Program-made: the position numbers and the translations under genes
Shown: positions 27,345 through 36,331 of the stretch, piece by piece
Numbering within the stretch: position 1 is the stretch's first letter
Layout of the letters: each line of letters begins with the position of its first letter
NCBI RefSeq assembly: GCF_001650635.1
Contig: NZ_LWQU01000132.1
Location: forward strand, 1-43,927
Origin: Magnetospirillum moscoviense
GTDB taxonomy: Bacteria > Pseudomonadota > Alphaproteobacteria > Rhodospirillales > Magnetospirillaceae
Length of the DNA stretch: 43,927 nt
Direction: 5' to 3'
Notes under the pieces: generated by a model
Told to the model about the DNA's origin: nothing
The model's database searches: none
Seen by the model: the letters and a program-made list of their open reading frames with translations, nothing else

Positions 27345-28481
27345 ATGAGCGGAACAGTGCGTATCGCGGCAGCAGTTCCTGATTTTACCAGCCATGTTTC
27401 GGCGCCGGAGCGGCCGTTGCTCGGTGTCATCGAGGGTGAAGGCATCGGCCCGGAAGTGATCGACGCCTGCCTCCGGCTGGTGCATGCCTTGGCGGAATGC
27501 GAGGGCATCGTCTTCGACGTTCGCCACGGCGGCAAAATCGGCAGCGAGGCCCTGCGCGAGTCGGGGGTCGCGCTCTCCCCCGAAGTCGATGGCTTTTGCG
27601 AGTGGCTGTTCGAAGAGGGCGGCTCCCTGCTGTGCGGCCCCGGCGGTGTTCGCTTTGTCTACGATCTGCGTCGGCGCTTCGATCTCTATTGCAAGCTGAT
27701 CCCGCTGAAGCCGCTGCCGGCCCTGGCCGATACCGGTCCGCTGCGTCCGGAATATGTGGCCGGCGTCGATATCCTGGTGGTGCGAGAGAATGTCAGCGGC
27801 CTGTATTTCAGCAACTCGTCGCTGAGCTGCGAGGCCGACGGTATGGTGGCGCGGCATGCCTTCGAGTACCGCGCTCCCGAGATCGACCGTATCTTGCAGG
27901 TGGCCTTGAACGCGGCCCGAATGCGGCGTGGCCGCCTTTGCGTGATCCACAAGCCTGGTGGGGTCGAGGCCATCAGCGAGCTTTGGCGGCAGCGCGCCCA
28001 GGCGTTGAATGCGGATGAGGCCATCGCCCTGGAATTCCTCGAGGTGGACAACGCCAGCTATCAGCTCATCGCTAGCCCCAGACGCTTCGACGTAGTGGTG
28101 GCGCCCAACATGTTCGGCGACGTGCTCGCCGACGGCGCCAGTGCCCTGCTTGCGTCGCGTGGGCTGTCCTATTCAGCCAATTACGGTCCGGGCGGTCGAT
28201 CCGTCTACCAGACCGGCCATGGCGCGGCTTACGACATCGCCGGACAGGATGTTGCCAATCCATTGGGCCAGATTCAGTCATTCGCCATGATGCTGCGCGA
28301 AAGCTATGGATTGACGGCGCAGGCATGCTGCCTGGACGCCGCCATCGCCGATGTTCTCGAGGCCGGCTGGCGTACGCTGGACATGATGTTGCCCGGCCGC
28401 AAGGAAGTGGGCACGCGTGAGATGGCGCGTCTGGTCGAAGAGGCCTTTCGAGCGCGTTTGCGGTCCAGGTCGAAGTCATGA
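27345..28481 (+). CDS. Isopropylmalate/isocitrate dehydrogenase-family beta-decarboxylating dehydrogenase
   Basis: About 378 residues of the IPMDH/IDH superfamily, which oxidise a 2-hydroxyacid with NAD(P)+ and Mg2+ and usually decarboxylate it. Visible: GVIEGEGIGPEV at the N-terminus, VREN and GLYF mid-protein, a catalytic-type lysine in IHKPGGV (Lys203), metal-binding aspartates in NMFGDVLAD (Asp259, Asp263) and the nucleotide loop GHGAAYDIAGQDVANP. The usual second substrate arginine of IPMDH, in the NLRP-type motif after the LRRRFDLY helix, reads KLIPLK here, so the substrate is probably not isopropylmalate. Start 27345 is preferred because GGAG sits at the right distance; in-frame GTG 27303, ATG 27306 and ATG 27333 would overlap or abut the ligase gene. 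Its stop overlaps the next start (ATGA). It is not in a leucine operon. Confidence 0.85.
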   Translation: MSGTVRIAAAVPDFTSHVSAPERPLLGVIEGEGIGPEVIDACLRLVHALAECEGIVFDVRHGGKIGSEALRESGVALSPEVDGFCEWLFEEGGSLLCGPGGVRFVYDLRRRFDLYCKLIPLKPLPALADTGPLRPEYVAGVDILVVRENVSGLYFSNSSLSCEADGMVARHAFEYRAPEIDRILQVALNAARMRRGRLCVIHKPGGVEAISELWRQRAQALNADEAIALEFLEVDNASYQLIASPRRFDVVVAPNMFGDVLADGASALLASRGLSYSANYGPGGRSVYQTGHGAAYDIAGQDVANPLGQIQSFAMMLRESYGLTAQACCLDAAIADVLEAGWRTLDMMLPGRKEVGTREMARLVEEAFRARLRSRSKS

Positions 28482-30340
28482 CTGTCGAACGAACCGCTCT
28501 GCTTCTCGTCGATATTCAGGAAGACTTTCTGTGCCGCCCCGGATTGTTGCCCGGGGCCGGTGACGTTGTAGAACGGGTATCGGTTCTGCTCGAGGGATTC
28601 CGCCGCCTTGCTTTGCCCGTCTGCCATGCCCATACCCGCGTATCAGCCGATGGTTCCGATGCGATGCCGCATTGGCGCGCCAAGGGCAATACGGCTTGCA
28701 GCGCCGGCACGGCGGGCTCGCTGCCGCCTGCATCGCTTGCCCCATTGGACGGCGAGGGCATGTTCTTCAAGCGCTTCTTCAGTCCGTTCGAGAATCCAGG
28801 ACTCATCGCCTGGCTCAGGGATCGCCAGGTCACGACCCTGGTCGTCGCCGGGCTCTACACTCATGCCTGCGTACGTGCGGCGGCACTGGATGCCTATGCG
28901 CACGGCCTGGGCGTGGTCATCGCCCATGACGGCGTGGCCACGACGGATGTGCTGCATGGGGAAATCACCCGCGAGTACCTGTCTACCCATGGGGTGGTCT
29001 TCGCGCCGATTGCCGAGATCCTCGGGGCACCCGCCGCTGAGAACGGGGAGTGGGCGGCCGTCGAGCGAACCGGTCGCGACGCGGACGAATGGCCCCTGAC
29101 GCCGCCACGACGGCGGGTGGACATGCTACGGCGTTGGAGGGCTATTCTTGAGGAACGCCGTGACCTTATCATTGCCGGCATGGTCGACGAGATCGCCAAG
29201 CCGCTCGGTGACGCCAGCGAGGAATTCGACCGGGCGCTCGCCCATATCGATGACGCCGCCGAACTGGCTTTGCAGGAAAGCGAGGCCGTCACGGACGGAG
29301 TGCGGGTGCGCTATCGGCCGGTGGGCCGGGTAGCGCTGATCACCCCCTGGAACAACCCACTGGCCATTCCCGTCGGCAAGATCGCGCCGGCGCTTGCCTT
29401 CGGCAATACGGTGGTGTGGAAGCCGTCACCCTATGCCACGCGAACGGCACGCGCGCTGCTGACCTGCCTGCGCGATACCGGAGCACTGCCCGATCATGTT
29501 GTGACGCTGCTCGAAGGCGATGCGGAAACCGCGCGGCGGCTGATGCTCGACGAATCTATCGACGCCGTTTCGCTGACCGGTGGCCCCGCCAGCGGGCGGC
29601 TTGCCACCGCGCTCTGCGCCATCGGCGGCAAGCCGTTGCAGGCGGAACTCGGCGGCAACAACGCGCATGTGGTGCTGGAAGGGGCTGATCCGGCCATGAT
29701 CGCCGGATCACTCGCGCGGGGGGCTTTCGGCTTTTCCGGACAGCGTTGCACGGCGGTGCGCCGGGTGATCGTGGTGGACTCCGTGTACTGCGAATTTCTG
29801 AGAGCTTTCGTCGGCGCGGCCGAGGCGTTGGCCGTCGGCTTGCCCGACCGGCCAGGCACCATCATCGGGCCACACCTGGCCCCCGTCCGTGTCCAGGCAT
29901 TGGTTGAGGGCGCCTTGGTCGAGGGCGCTCGTCTCGTTACCGGTGGCCGTTGCCATGCCGATGTCCCCGGCGCCTTCCTGCCGACCATCCTGGAATGCAA
30001 CGATCCCGATCTGGATATTGTGCAGCAAGAAAGCTTCGCGCCCATCGTCGTCATGCTGAGAGCGCGGGGTGCGGACGACGCGCTACGCCTGGCCAATGCC
30101 GTTCCACAGGGGCTGCTCGCGGGGGTTTCCGGAGGAACCCCGCAAGAGCGACAATCCTTTCTCGACGGGATCGAGGCGGGTATCGTCCGCATGGGCGGCC
30201 CGCCGCGCATCAATGCCTCGGCACCCTTCGGGGGATGGAAGGAATCGGGGCGCGGCTGCCCCGAGCATGGCCGCTGGGACCGCGAATTCTATACCCGCCC
30301 GCAGGCGATCTATGACGAGGTGACGGGAGTTATGCCATGA
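28478..30340 (+). CDS. Isochorismatase-like hydrolase fused to aldehyde dehydrogenase
   Basis: This 620-residue two-domain fusion begins with an isochorismatase/cysteine-hydrolase domain (1-185) showing the Asp-Lys-Cys triad: Asp12 in LLLVDIQEDF, Lys98 in MFFKRFF and Cys131 in YTHACVRAA. Residues about 210-610 form an NAD(P)-dependent aldehyde dehydrogenase with ITPWNNP, the cofactor-binding lysine in NTVVWKPSP, catalytic Glu390 in AELGGNN and nucleophile Cys424 in SGQRCTA. Both halves look active. Hydrolases of this family act on amides, ureides or vinyl ethers; ALDHs oxidise aldehydes to acids. The fusion suggests consecutive steps on one intermediate, but the substrate is unknown. It overlaps both neighbours by ATGA, so it is translationally coupled to the dehydrogenase upstream and the ABC transporter downstream. 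A sequencing-error fusion is unlikely because the frame and linker are continuous. Confidence 0.9.
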   Translation: MTVERTALLLVDIQEDFLCRPGLLPGAGDVVERVSVLLEGFRRLALPVCHAHTRVSADGSDAMPHWRAKGNTACSAGTAGSLPPASLAPLDGEGMFFKRFFSPFENPGLIAWLRDRQVTTLVVAGLYTHACVRAAALDAYAHGLGVVIAHDGVATTDVLHGEITREYLSTHGVVFAPIAEILGAPAAENGEWAAVERTGRDADEWPLTPPRRRVDMLRRWRAILEERRDLIIAGMVDEIAKPLGDASEEFDRALAHIDDAAELALQESEAVTDGVRVRYRPVGRVALITPWNNPLAIPVGKIAPALAFGNTVVWKPSPYATRTARALLTCLRDTGALPDHVVTLLEGDAETARRLMLDESIDAVSLTGGPASGRLATALCAIGGKPLQAELGGNNAHVVLEGADPAMIAGSLARGAFGFSGQRCTAVRRVIVVDSVYCEFLRAFVGAAEALAVGLPDRPGTIIGPHLAPVRVQALVEGALVEGARLVTGGRCHADVPGAFLPTILECNDPDLDIVQQESFAPIVVMLRARGADDALRLANAVPQGLLAGVSGGTPQERQSFLDGIEAGIVRMGGPPRINASAPFGGWKESGRGCPEHGRWDREFYTRPQAIYDEVTGVMP

Positions 30341-32013
30341 TCCGCGCCCTTGTGGACCGGCTGCTGACATCGCCGCGAACCCCCGAGCTTCTAGCCTCGA
30401 CGGTCGCCATCAACGTCCTGGCATTGGGGTCGTCGCTTTACAGCATTCATCTGCTTAACCGCTACGTCACCATCGGCCTGGCGCCGACACTGATCACCCT
30501 GACTCTTGGCGTCCTGCTGGCCATCGGCTTCGAGGTTCTGCTGCGCAAGCAACGGCAAAATGTGCTGACGAGCCTGATTCAGGAAGCTGATACCGACGCC
30601 AGCAACCGAGTGTTCAGCGCCTTTTCCACCACCCGCTATGAGCCGCTGCTGCAAATTCCGCTTGCTGAGCGGCGCGAGGCGCTCGGCGCGCCTGCGACGA
30701 TGCAGCAACTGACCTCGATCACCAATCTCGCCGCCATTCTAGACCTGCCCTATGCGCTGATGTTCGCCCTTGGCGCGATGCTGCTCTATTGGCCCCTGGG
30801 CCTGTTTGGCGTCTTGGCCTGCGGGCTGGCGCTGCTGCTGGGCTTTCTGAGCGAACGTGAGCAGCGTGGGGCGGCGGAGGACTATGCCAAGGCCAATTCG
30901 CGAGCCCAGCAGTTGGGCCAGTTTCTCCTCACCGCCGGCGAGGCGGTCCGCTGCCTGCCGCTGATAGGCCCTTTGTCGCGGCGCTGGGGCGAGGCGCAGG
31001 ACGGAAGTCTGGGCAGCCGGCGCACAAGCATGAACCTTCAGGCGCTTTTGCAGCAATCGATTCAGAATGTCGGGCAATTGCTTTCGGTCGTCGTTTACGC
31101 GGTCGGAGCCATGGCGGTCGTCCGCGGTGACTTCACCACCGGCGGCCTGATTGGCGCCAACATCCTTGTCAGTCGCGCTTTCGCGGTGTGCAGCCGGGCC
31201 GCGTATCTGGCCGATCCGCTGCTGCGCGCTGGTCGAGCCGACGCCGCGTTACGTAAGGTCGAGGTGACCGAGGCCGCTTCCACTGCCGGTGTCACCCCGG
31301 CGAGATTCGAGGGCCACCTGTCGGTATCCGACGTGTCGTTTTCCTACCCCCAGCAGCCCGTGCCCCTGTTCGAAAGCCTGAACATTGATTTGCCGCCGCA
31401 CCAAGTGCTGGTCCTGACCGGTCCGAACGGTTCGGGCAAATCCACACTGATCAAGCTAATGCTCGGCCTGCTTTCTCCCGGGCGCGGCCTGATACGAGCC
31501 GACGGCATCGAACTGCGTCAAATTTCGCAGGGATGGTGGCGCTCGCAGATCGGTTACGCACCACAGGATGCCGTTTTCTTCGACGGTACATTGCGGGAAA
31601 ACCTGCTGCTGGACCGCGACATCGCCGACGAAACGGTTCTCGAACTCATCCGCGAGATCGGACTGGAAAGCTTTCTGGCCAGCGATCCTGCGGGTCTGGA
31701 CCGCCCCATCGCCAGCCACGAGACCGGCTTGGCAACGGGGTTGCGGCGCCGTTTCGTGCTGCTCCGCGCTGTGCTGGGCGATGCGCGCGTGGTTTTCCTC
31801 GACGACCCGACGGAGGGCCTGGACCAGGCCGGTCAGGCTGCCGTCGCCAAGTTGCTCAACCGCTTACTCACCGAGAAGCGCACTTTAGTCATCGCCAGCA
31901 ACGAGGGGTTCATTCTGCGTGCCGCCGACGTGGTGGTGGATATGTCCAAGAAGCCCGTGCCGAGCGTCGTTCGACCCAATCGGACCCCGCCTGAAGCAGG
32001 GGTAACGCCATGA
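30337..32013 (+). CDS. Type I secretion ABC transporter (membrane plus nucleotide-binding domains)
   Basis: A 558-residue half-transporter of PrtD/LapB type without an N-terminal C39-like domain. The membrane domain (about 20-300) includes hydrophobic segments near 20-70 and 125-175, plus a further pair near 245-285. The nucleotide-binding domain starts near 325, with Walker A GPNGSGKST near 363 and an intact Q-loop IGYAPQD. The remaining ATPase motifs depart from consensus. The signature expected as LSGGQ reads ETGLATGLRRR near 462. Walker B FLDDPTEGLD has Asp490 where the catalytic Glu normally stands. The switch histidine position reads Asn522 in VIASNEG. The start overlaps the preceding stop as ATGA, and its own stop overlaps the HlyD-like start. 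It should energise export of the giant protein across the inner membrane, perhaps slowly or with an unidentified partner. Confidence 0.9.
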   Translation: MIRALVDRLLTSPRTPELLASTVAINVLALGSSLYSIHLLNRYVTIGLAPTLITLTLGVLLAIGFEVLLRKQRQNVLTSLIQEADTDASNRVFSAFSTTRYEPLLQIPLAERREALGAPATMQQLTSITNLAAILDLPYALMFALGAMLLYWPLGLFGVLACGLALLLGFLSEREQRGAAEDYAKANSRAQQLGQFLLTAGEAVRCLPLIGPLSRRWGEAQDGSLGSRRTSMNLQALLQQSIQNVGQLLSVVVYAVGAMAVVRGDFTTGGLIGANILVSRAFAVCSRAAYLADPLLRAGRADAALRKVEVTEAASTAGVTPARFEGHLSVSDVSFSYPQQPVPLFESLNIDLPPHQVLVLTGPNGSGKSTLIKLMLGLLSPGRGLIRADGIELRQISQGWWRSQIGYAPQDAVFFDGTLRENLLLDRDIADETVLELIREIGLESFLASDPAGLDRPIASHETGLATGLRRRFVLLRAVLGDARVVFLDDPTEGLDQAGQAAVAKLLNRLLTEKRTLVIASNEGFILRAADVVVDMSKKPVPSVVRPNRTPPEAGVTP

Positions 32014-33368
32014 ACACTCGGTGGATAGTTGACGTGTTGGACCGGGTCAGGTCCCTGCGCGGCTATGTGGTGATGATGGAGGCGTGGAATCGCGCTCCGC
32101 TGCTGTGGTCCATGGTTGGCACCGTGCTGACTTTCATCCTCTGGGCCTCGCTGTTCCAACTCGACGTCGCCAGCTATGCTCAAGGTCAGGTGATTCCGGC
32201 GGGACAACTCAAGAAGATCCAGCATCTCGAGGGCGGCATCATCCGCTCCATCGAAGTCGTCGAGGGGCAGCAGGTCGAAGCGGGCAAGGCCCTGGTCGAA
32301 CTCGAGGATGTGGCTTCGGATGCCGATGCCAGTGATCTTCGTTCACGGGCAGCAAGCCTGGAAATTAAGTCATTGCGGCTAATGGCAAATCTGGAAAGAC
32401 AGGCCGAGCTCAAACTGCCTGCGGAACTCGAGCAAAGCTTCCCGGATTCCGCTCGTGACGGTCGCTCGGCCTTCAATGCCTACCGAAGCCGTTATAACGC
32501 GATGGTGCAGACTCACGAATCCAAGGCCGCCCAGCGCCGCGCCGAGATTCTCGAGGCGAGGGAGCGACTGGCCGGCTTGCAGAAGCGCAGCCAAATTATC
32601 GGGCAGCAGGTCAAGATCAGCGAGGACCTCCTTAAACAGGACCTGAGCAACGAGTACGAACACCTGCAGTTAAAGAAAGAGCAATCTCAGATCGAATCCG
32701 ACAGGAAAGGCACCATTGCCAACGAGCAGCGTGCGGTCAAGGCGTTTGAGGAAGGGGAGGCAGCGTTCGACGCTTTCCGCCACGAAGAGGATGTGGGGTT
32801 GCGCAAGGACCTTCTCGATACGAACACCGAGCTTGCTTCGGTGCGCGAGCGCCTGCGCAAGCCGGCAGATTCTCATGATCGCACCCTGGTGCGCACGTCC
32901 GTCTCCGGCACCATTCTGACCCTGTTTTTCAAGAACAAGGGCGCAGTCGTTCCGCCGGGCGGCACCATCGCGACGTTGGTGCCGGAAGGTGAGGCGTTGT
33001 TGGTCGAGGCCAAGCTGCCGATTTCAGAGATCGGCTATGTCGGGATCGGGGCGAAGGCGCGGCTGTCGATCGCCAGCGGCGGCAACGGCTATTCGACGAT
33101 AGCAGCCACTGTTGTGCATATCAGTCCCGATTCCCTGTCCGACGAGAAGACCGGCGCTCCGGCGCAGGGGGGCGCAGCCGGTGGCATGAGCTACTATATC
33201 GTCCGCCTCGCCCCCAAGGAGCTCGCCTTCCGTCGGGGCAATGACAGCTATGCCTTGCGCCCAGGCGTCCAGGTTATGTCTGCCATTATCACAGGAGAGC
33301 GCTCGGTGATGGCGCTGCTGCTCGAACCTTTCGTCGGCAGCGGTGTGCGACCTCTTACCGAGAGATAA
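32010..33368 (+). CDS. HlyD/LapC-family periplasmic adaptor (membrane fusion protein) of type I secretion
   Basis: This 452-residue protein has one N-terminal transmembrane helix (about 29-47, LLWSMVGTVLTFILWASLF). A lipoyl/biotinyl-like half-motif at about 60-100 contains QHLEGGIIRSIEV and VEAGKALVEL. A long coiled coil (about 105-290) follows, then the second lipoyl half with APVSG-like RTSVSGTIL and a beta-barrel domain ending near PGVQVMSAIITGERS. Adaptors of this family bridge the ABC transporter and the TolC duct. The ATG overlaps the ABC stop as ATGA. It is the last gene of the tight operon; 170 bases without an evident gene or terminator follow before the sulfotransferase. Confidence 0.94.
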   Translation: MNTRWIVDVLDRVRSLRGYVVMMEAWNRAPLLWSMVGTVLTFILWASLFQLDVASYAQGQVIPAGQLKKIQHLEGGIIRSIEVVEGQQVEAGKALVELEDVASDADASDLRSRAASLEIKSLRLMANLERQAELKLPAELEQSFPDSARDGRSAFNAYRSRYNAMVQTHESKAAQRRAEILEARERLAGLQKRSQIIGQQVKISEDLLKQDLSNEYEHLQLKKEQSQIESDRKGTIANEQRAVKAFEEGEAAFDAFRHEEDVGLRKDLLDTNTELASVRERLRKPADSHDRTLVRTSVSGTILTLFFKNKGAVVPPGGTIATLVPEGEALLVEAKLPISEIGYVGIGAKARLSIASGGNGYSTIAATVVHISPDSLSDEKTGAPAQGGAAGGMSYYIVRLAPKELAFRRGNDSYALRPGVQVMSAIITGERSVMALLLEPFVGSGVRPLTER

Positions 33369-33538
33369 TTATCCCGTTGATTCTCGCGACTGACCTGTTC
33401 TCCGTGACCGGCCCCCAATGGCGGCCAATGACTCGCAATAGAGCAAATACGCTCGTCCGTTCGGTTTCCATGTAAGCATCCGGTGAGCCTTTCAATTACC
33501 CACAAGTTCGGCGGCCATGCTCAAGCCGAGGCCGATGT

Positions 33539-36235
33539 ATGTTGACCACCTTCCGTTCGAGATCATCAGTAGAGAGTCGAGGCGCCAATGTCCCATCACG
33601 CTTTCGCGGTAACTTCATGATGCAGAACGGAAATTCGGCCATCGCGCCAAAGACGCTCGATCAAAGACTGCACGCCATCAATATGAGGATTTCCAGCAAC
33701 GACCTAGCGGGAGCCATGGCCGAAGCGGAATCGCTAAGTCAGGTTCCGGCGGCCAGGGTCGCCGCGCTGGCCTTGCTTGCCCTAGCCGCCGCCCTTGCCG
33801 ATGAGCGTGAAAAGGCCATGGCGGCGCTCCGCGAAATCCCGGAACCGGCCAAAATCGGCAAGGCCGAGATCCTGCTGGCGGCAGGCAGCGCCTGGTTCCG
33901 GCTCGAGGTCGCCCCCAACGCCATAGCCTTTCTTTCCGCCGCAGCCGCACGGGCCCCTGAGCACCCTCTGGTCAATGCTCGGCTGGGGGCCTGCCTGCTG
34001 GCCATCGGGCGCGTGACCGATGCCCTCTCCTATGTGGAAAAGGCCGTGGAATTACTGCCGAACTCGGGCGGTGCGTGGCTCAACCTCGCCAAGGCGCGGA
34101 TCGAGAGCGGACAATTGGAAGCGGCCCTCGTGGCGCTCGACAAGGCCGCGCCCCTGCCCGACAAGGAAGAGGCCATCTATAGCCTGACCAGGGCAGGGCT
34201 ATTGACCCGGATGGGGCAACATTCCGAGGCGGAAGCCCTGCTCCGCCAGACCGTTGGCGGCAACAGTCCCGATGCGGTCGAGGCCCTGGTCAACCTTCTC
34301 AGCTATCAGGGCCGTCACGATGATGCCTGGCGGATCTTACGCGAGGCACTCGACGAGACTCCTGCAACCCCATCCCTACTCGAATTGGCGGCCGAGGTGG
34401 CGCAGGTCAGGGGACGCTTCGGCGAAGCCGGCCACTACCTCGATCTGGCACTGAAGGAGGCGCCCGACCGTGCCTCGCTGTGGCGGCGCCGCGCGATGCT
34501 GGAGGCGCGGCGGCAGAGCGGCAAGAGCGGACGGGATGCCGCCGACAAGGCGCTCGAAATGACTCGCGAACGTGGCGGCCCCGCCCATGCGCTTTCACTG
34601 GCCACACACGCCCATGTGCTGGCCAATGAGGAGAAGCATAAGGAGGCCGAAAGCGCCTATCGCGAGGCGCTCGAACTCCTTCCCAACTGCGTTCCGGCGC
34701 TCAACGGCCTCGGGCAATTGCTGATGCAGCTTGGCCGCGTCGACGAGGCGCTTTCGCAGTTCGAGCGCCTTAAGGCGATCGCCCCCCTCCAGGCGTGGAG
34801 CCAGTTAATCCAGGCGCGCGAGGTCCCCGACGACCCCGCCGTTCTCGAGCAGCTCGAGAAGGCCGCGCTTCGCCCGTCCCTCGAAGGTCCGGTACAGGCG
34901 CACATGCTCTTCACCCTGGCCATGGCGTGGGAGCGCAAGAAGGACTATGCGCAGGCATGGAAATTCGCATCCGCGGCCAACACCGCTTCGAAGGAACGGC
35001 TGAGGTATCGCCCCGAAGTGCACCACCATCAGGTCGAACGGGAGATGGCGCGGTTCTCCAAGGAGTTCATGCGCAGCCGCGAGGGATTCGGCAGCCCAAG
35101 TCCGCTCCCGACATTCATTCTCGGAATGCCCCGTTCCGGAACGACCCTGGTGGAGCAGATTCTCGGCAGCCACAGCAAGGTGTTCGGCGCCGGCGAACTT
35201 TCCCTCATCCCCGAACTGATCCAGAAGCTGAATGCCTGGGAAGCCAAGCTGGGAAGTCGGCGTGAATATCCCGAGTGCATCGACGATCTCGGCCTCGACG
35301 AATCGAAGCGATTCGCCGAGAAGCATCTCACCGAGTTGCGCGCCTACTCTCCCGACGCCGAACGCATCGTCGACAAGCTGCCCCACAATTTCGAACATAT
35401 CGGGCTGATCAAGCTTCTTTTCCCCAATGCAAAGATCCTGCATCTCAAGCGCGAGCCGCGAGATGTCGCCATGTCCAACTACTTCATCGACTACTCGGCC
35501 AAGTTTGGCGGCATGGGATTCGCCTATGACCTGTCCTGGATCGGCGAACAGCTGGTCGATCACCAGCGGCTCATGGATCATTGGCACAAGGTTTTTCCGG
35601 GCGAGATTCTCGAGGTGGATTACGACTCCCTTGTCGAGGACGTCGAGGGCTGGGCGCGCAAGATCATCACATTCCTCGATCTGCCCTGGGAAAAGAATAT
35701 CCTGGACTTCCAGAACCTGGATCGCGCGGTCCGGACCGCCAGCGTCTGGCAGGTCAGGCAGCCTGTCTATACCAGCTCCAAGGCGAAGTGGAAGAATTAC
35801 GCGGAATACCTGGCCCCCCTCGAAGCGACCCTGGCCGAGGTTCCGCCGCTCCCCGTTCCGCTACCGCTGCCAAAGCTGCCTTCCGGACTTTTTCTCGGGG
35901 CCATGGAACACCTCCAGGCCAATCGTCCGGCCGAAGCTGAAACGGCATTCCGCACATTGCTGAATGCACGTCCGGCCCACGCCGCCGCAAGGCATTTCCT
36001 CGGGGCGGCGCTATTCGCCCAGCAGAAACCGGAGGAAGCCTGCAAGGAAATGCGGCGCTCGCTCGAACTGCTCAATACCCATCCGCAATGGTTCGAAAAT
36101 CTGGCCCGCGCCGAGGAGACCCTCGGCAACCACGAGGAGGCAGAACGCCTGCGGTCCCGCGCGACCGGCAGGCTCAAGGCCAGAAATGACGACGCGGCCG
36201 CCTCAGACCCCGAAAAAGCCGCCCGGCACCCGTAA
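33539..36235 (+). CDS. TPR-repeat sulfotransferase
   Basis: An 898-residue protein with tetratricopeptide repeats at about 40-470, a sulfotransferase domain at about 520-765 and further TPR units at about 780-880. The PAPS-binding motifs are clear: the 5'-phosphosulfate loop GMPRSGTTLVEQILGSH near 528-545 and the 3'-phosphate motif LKREPRDVAMSNYF near 635-650. Such enzymes transfer sulfate from PAPS to an acceptor; TPR-linked members resemble tyrosylprotein sulfotransferases and may act on proteins, though sugars are possible. No signal peptide is evident, so it is probably cytoplasmic. It lies between the adhesin/T1SS operon and PAPS-making genes. The start is uncertain: ATG 33539 has a GAGG ribosome-like site, but the first 26 residues look atypical, and ATG 33617 or 33620 is a good alternative. 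Confidence 0.9.
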   Translation: MLTTFRSRSSVESRGANVPSRFRGNFMMQNGNSAIAPKTLDQRLHAINMRISSNDLAGAMAEAESLSQVPAARVAALALLALAAALADEREKAMAALREIPEPAKIGKAEILLAAGSAWFRLEVAPNAIAFLSAAAARAPEHPLVNARLGACLLAIGRVTDALSYVEKAVELLPNSGGAWLNLAKARIESGQLEAALVALDKAAPLPDKEEAIYSLTRAGLLTRMGQHSEAEALLRQTVGGNSPDAVEALVNLLSYQGRHDDAWRILREALDETPATPSLLELAAEVAQVRGRFGEAGHYLDLALKEAPDRASLWRRRAMLEARRQSGKSGRDAADKALEMTRERGGPAHALSLATHAHVLANEEKHKEAESAYREALELLPNCVPALNGLGQLLMQLGRVDEALSQFERLKAIAPLQAWSQLIQAREVPDDPAVLEQLEKAALRPSLEGPVQAHMLFTLAMAWERKKDYAQAWKFASAANTASKERLRYRPEVHHHQVEREMARFSKEFMRSREGFGSPSPLPTFILGMPRSGTTLVEQILGSHSKVFGAGELSLIPELIQKLNAWEAKLGSRREYPECIDDLGLDESKRFAEKHLTELRAYSPDAERIVDKLPHNFEHIGLIKLLFPNAKILHLKREPRDVAMSNYFIDYSAKFGGMGFAYDLSWIGEQLVDHQRLMDHWHKVFPGEILEVDYDSLVEDVEGWARKIITFLDLPWEKNILDFQNLDRAVRTASVWQVRQPVYTSSKAKWKNYAEYLAPLEATLAEVPPLPVPLPLPKLPSGLFLGAMEHLQANRPAEAETAFRTLLNARPAHAAARHFLGAALFAQQKPEEACKEMRRSLELLNTHPQWFENLARAEETLGNHEEAERLRSRATGRLKARNDDAAASDPEKAARHP

Positions 36236-36331
36236 GCCGCGCCGCTCCCCCCCATATGTCGTCGAAAGACCCGTGCCCAAAGACGGTCATCAGGAGGCTC
36301 CGACCCGCAAGGGCCTTCGGCCAGTTTCCTT

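Noticed and set aside
27345-28481. Calling this gene leuB (3-isopropylmalate dehydrogenase)
   Set aside because: Substrate-contact motifs differ, and there is no leucine-biosynthesis context, so only a family-level name is justified.
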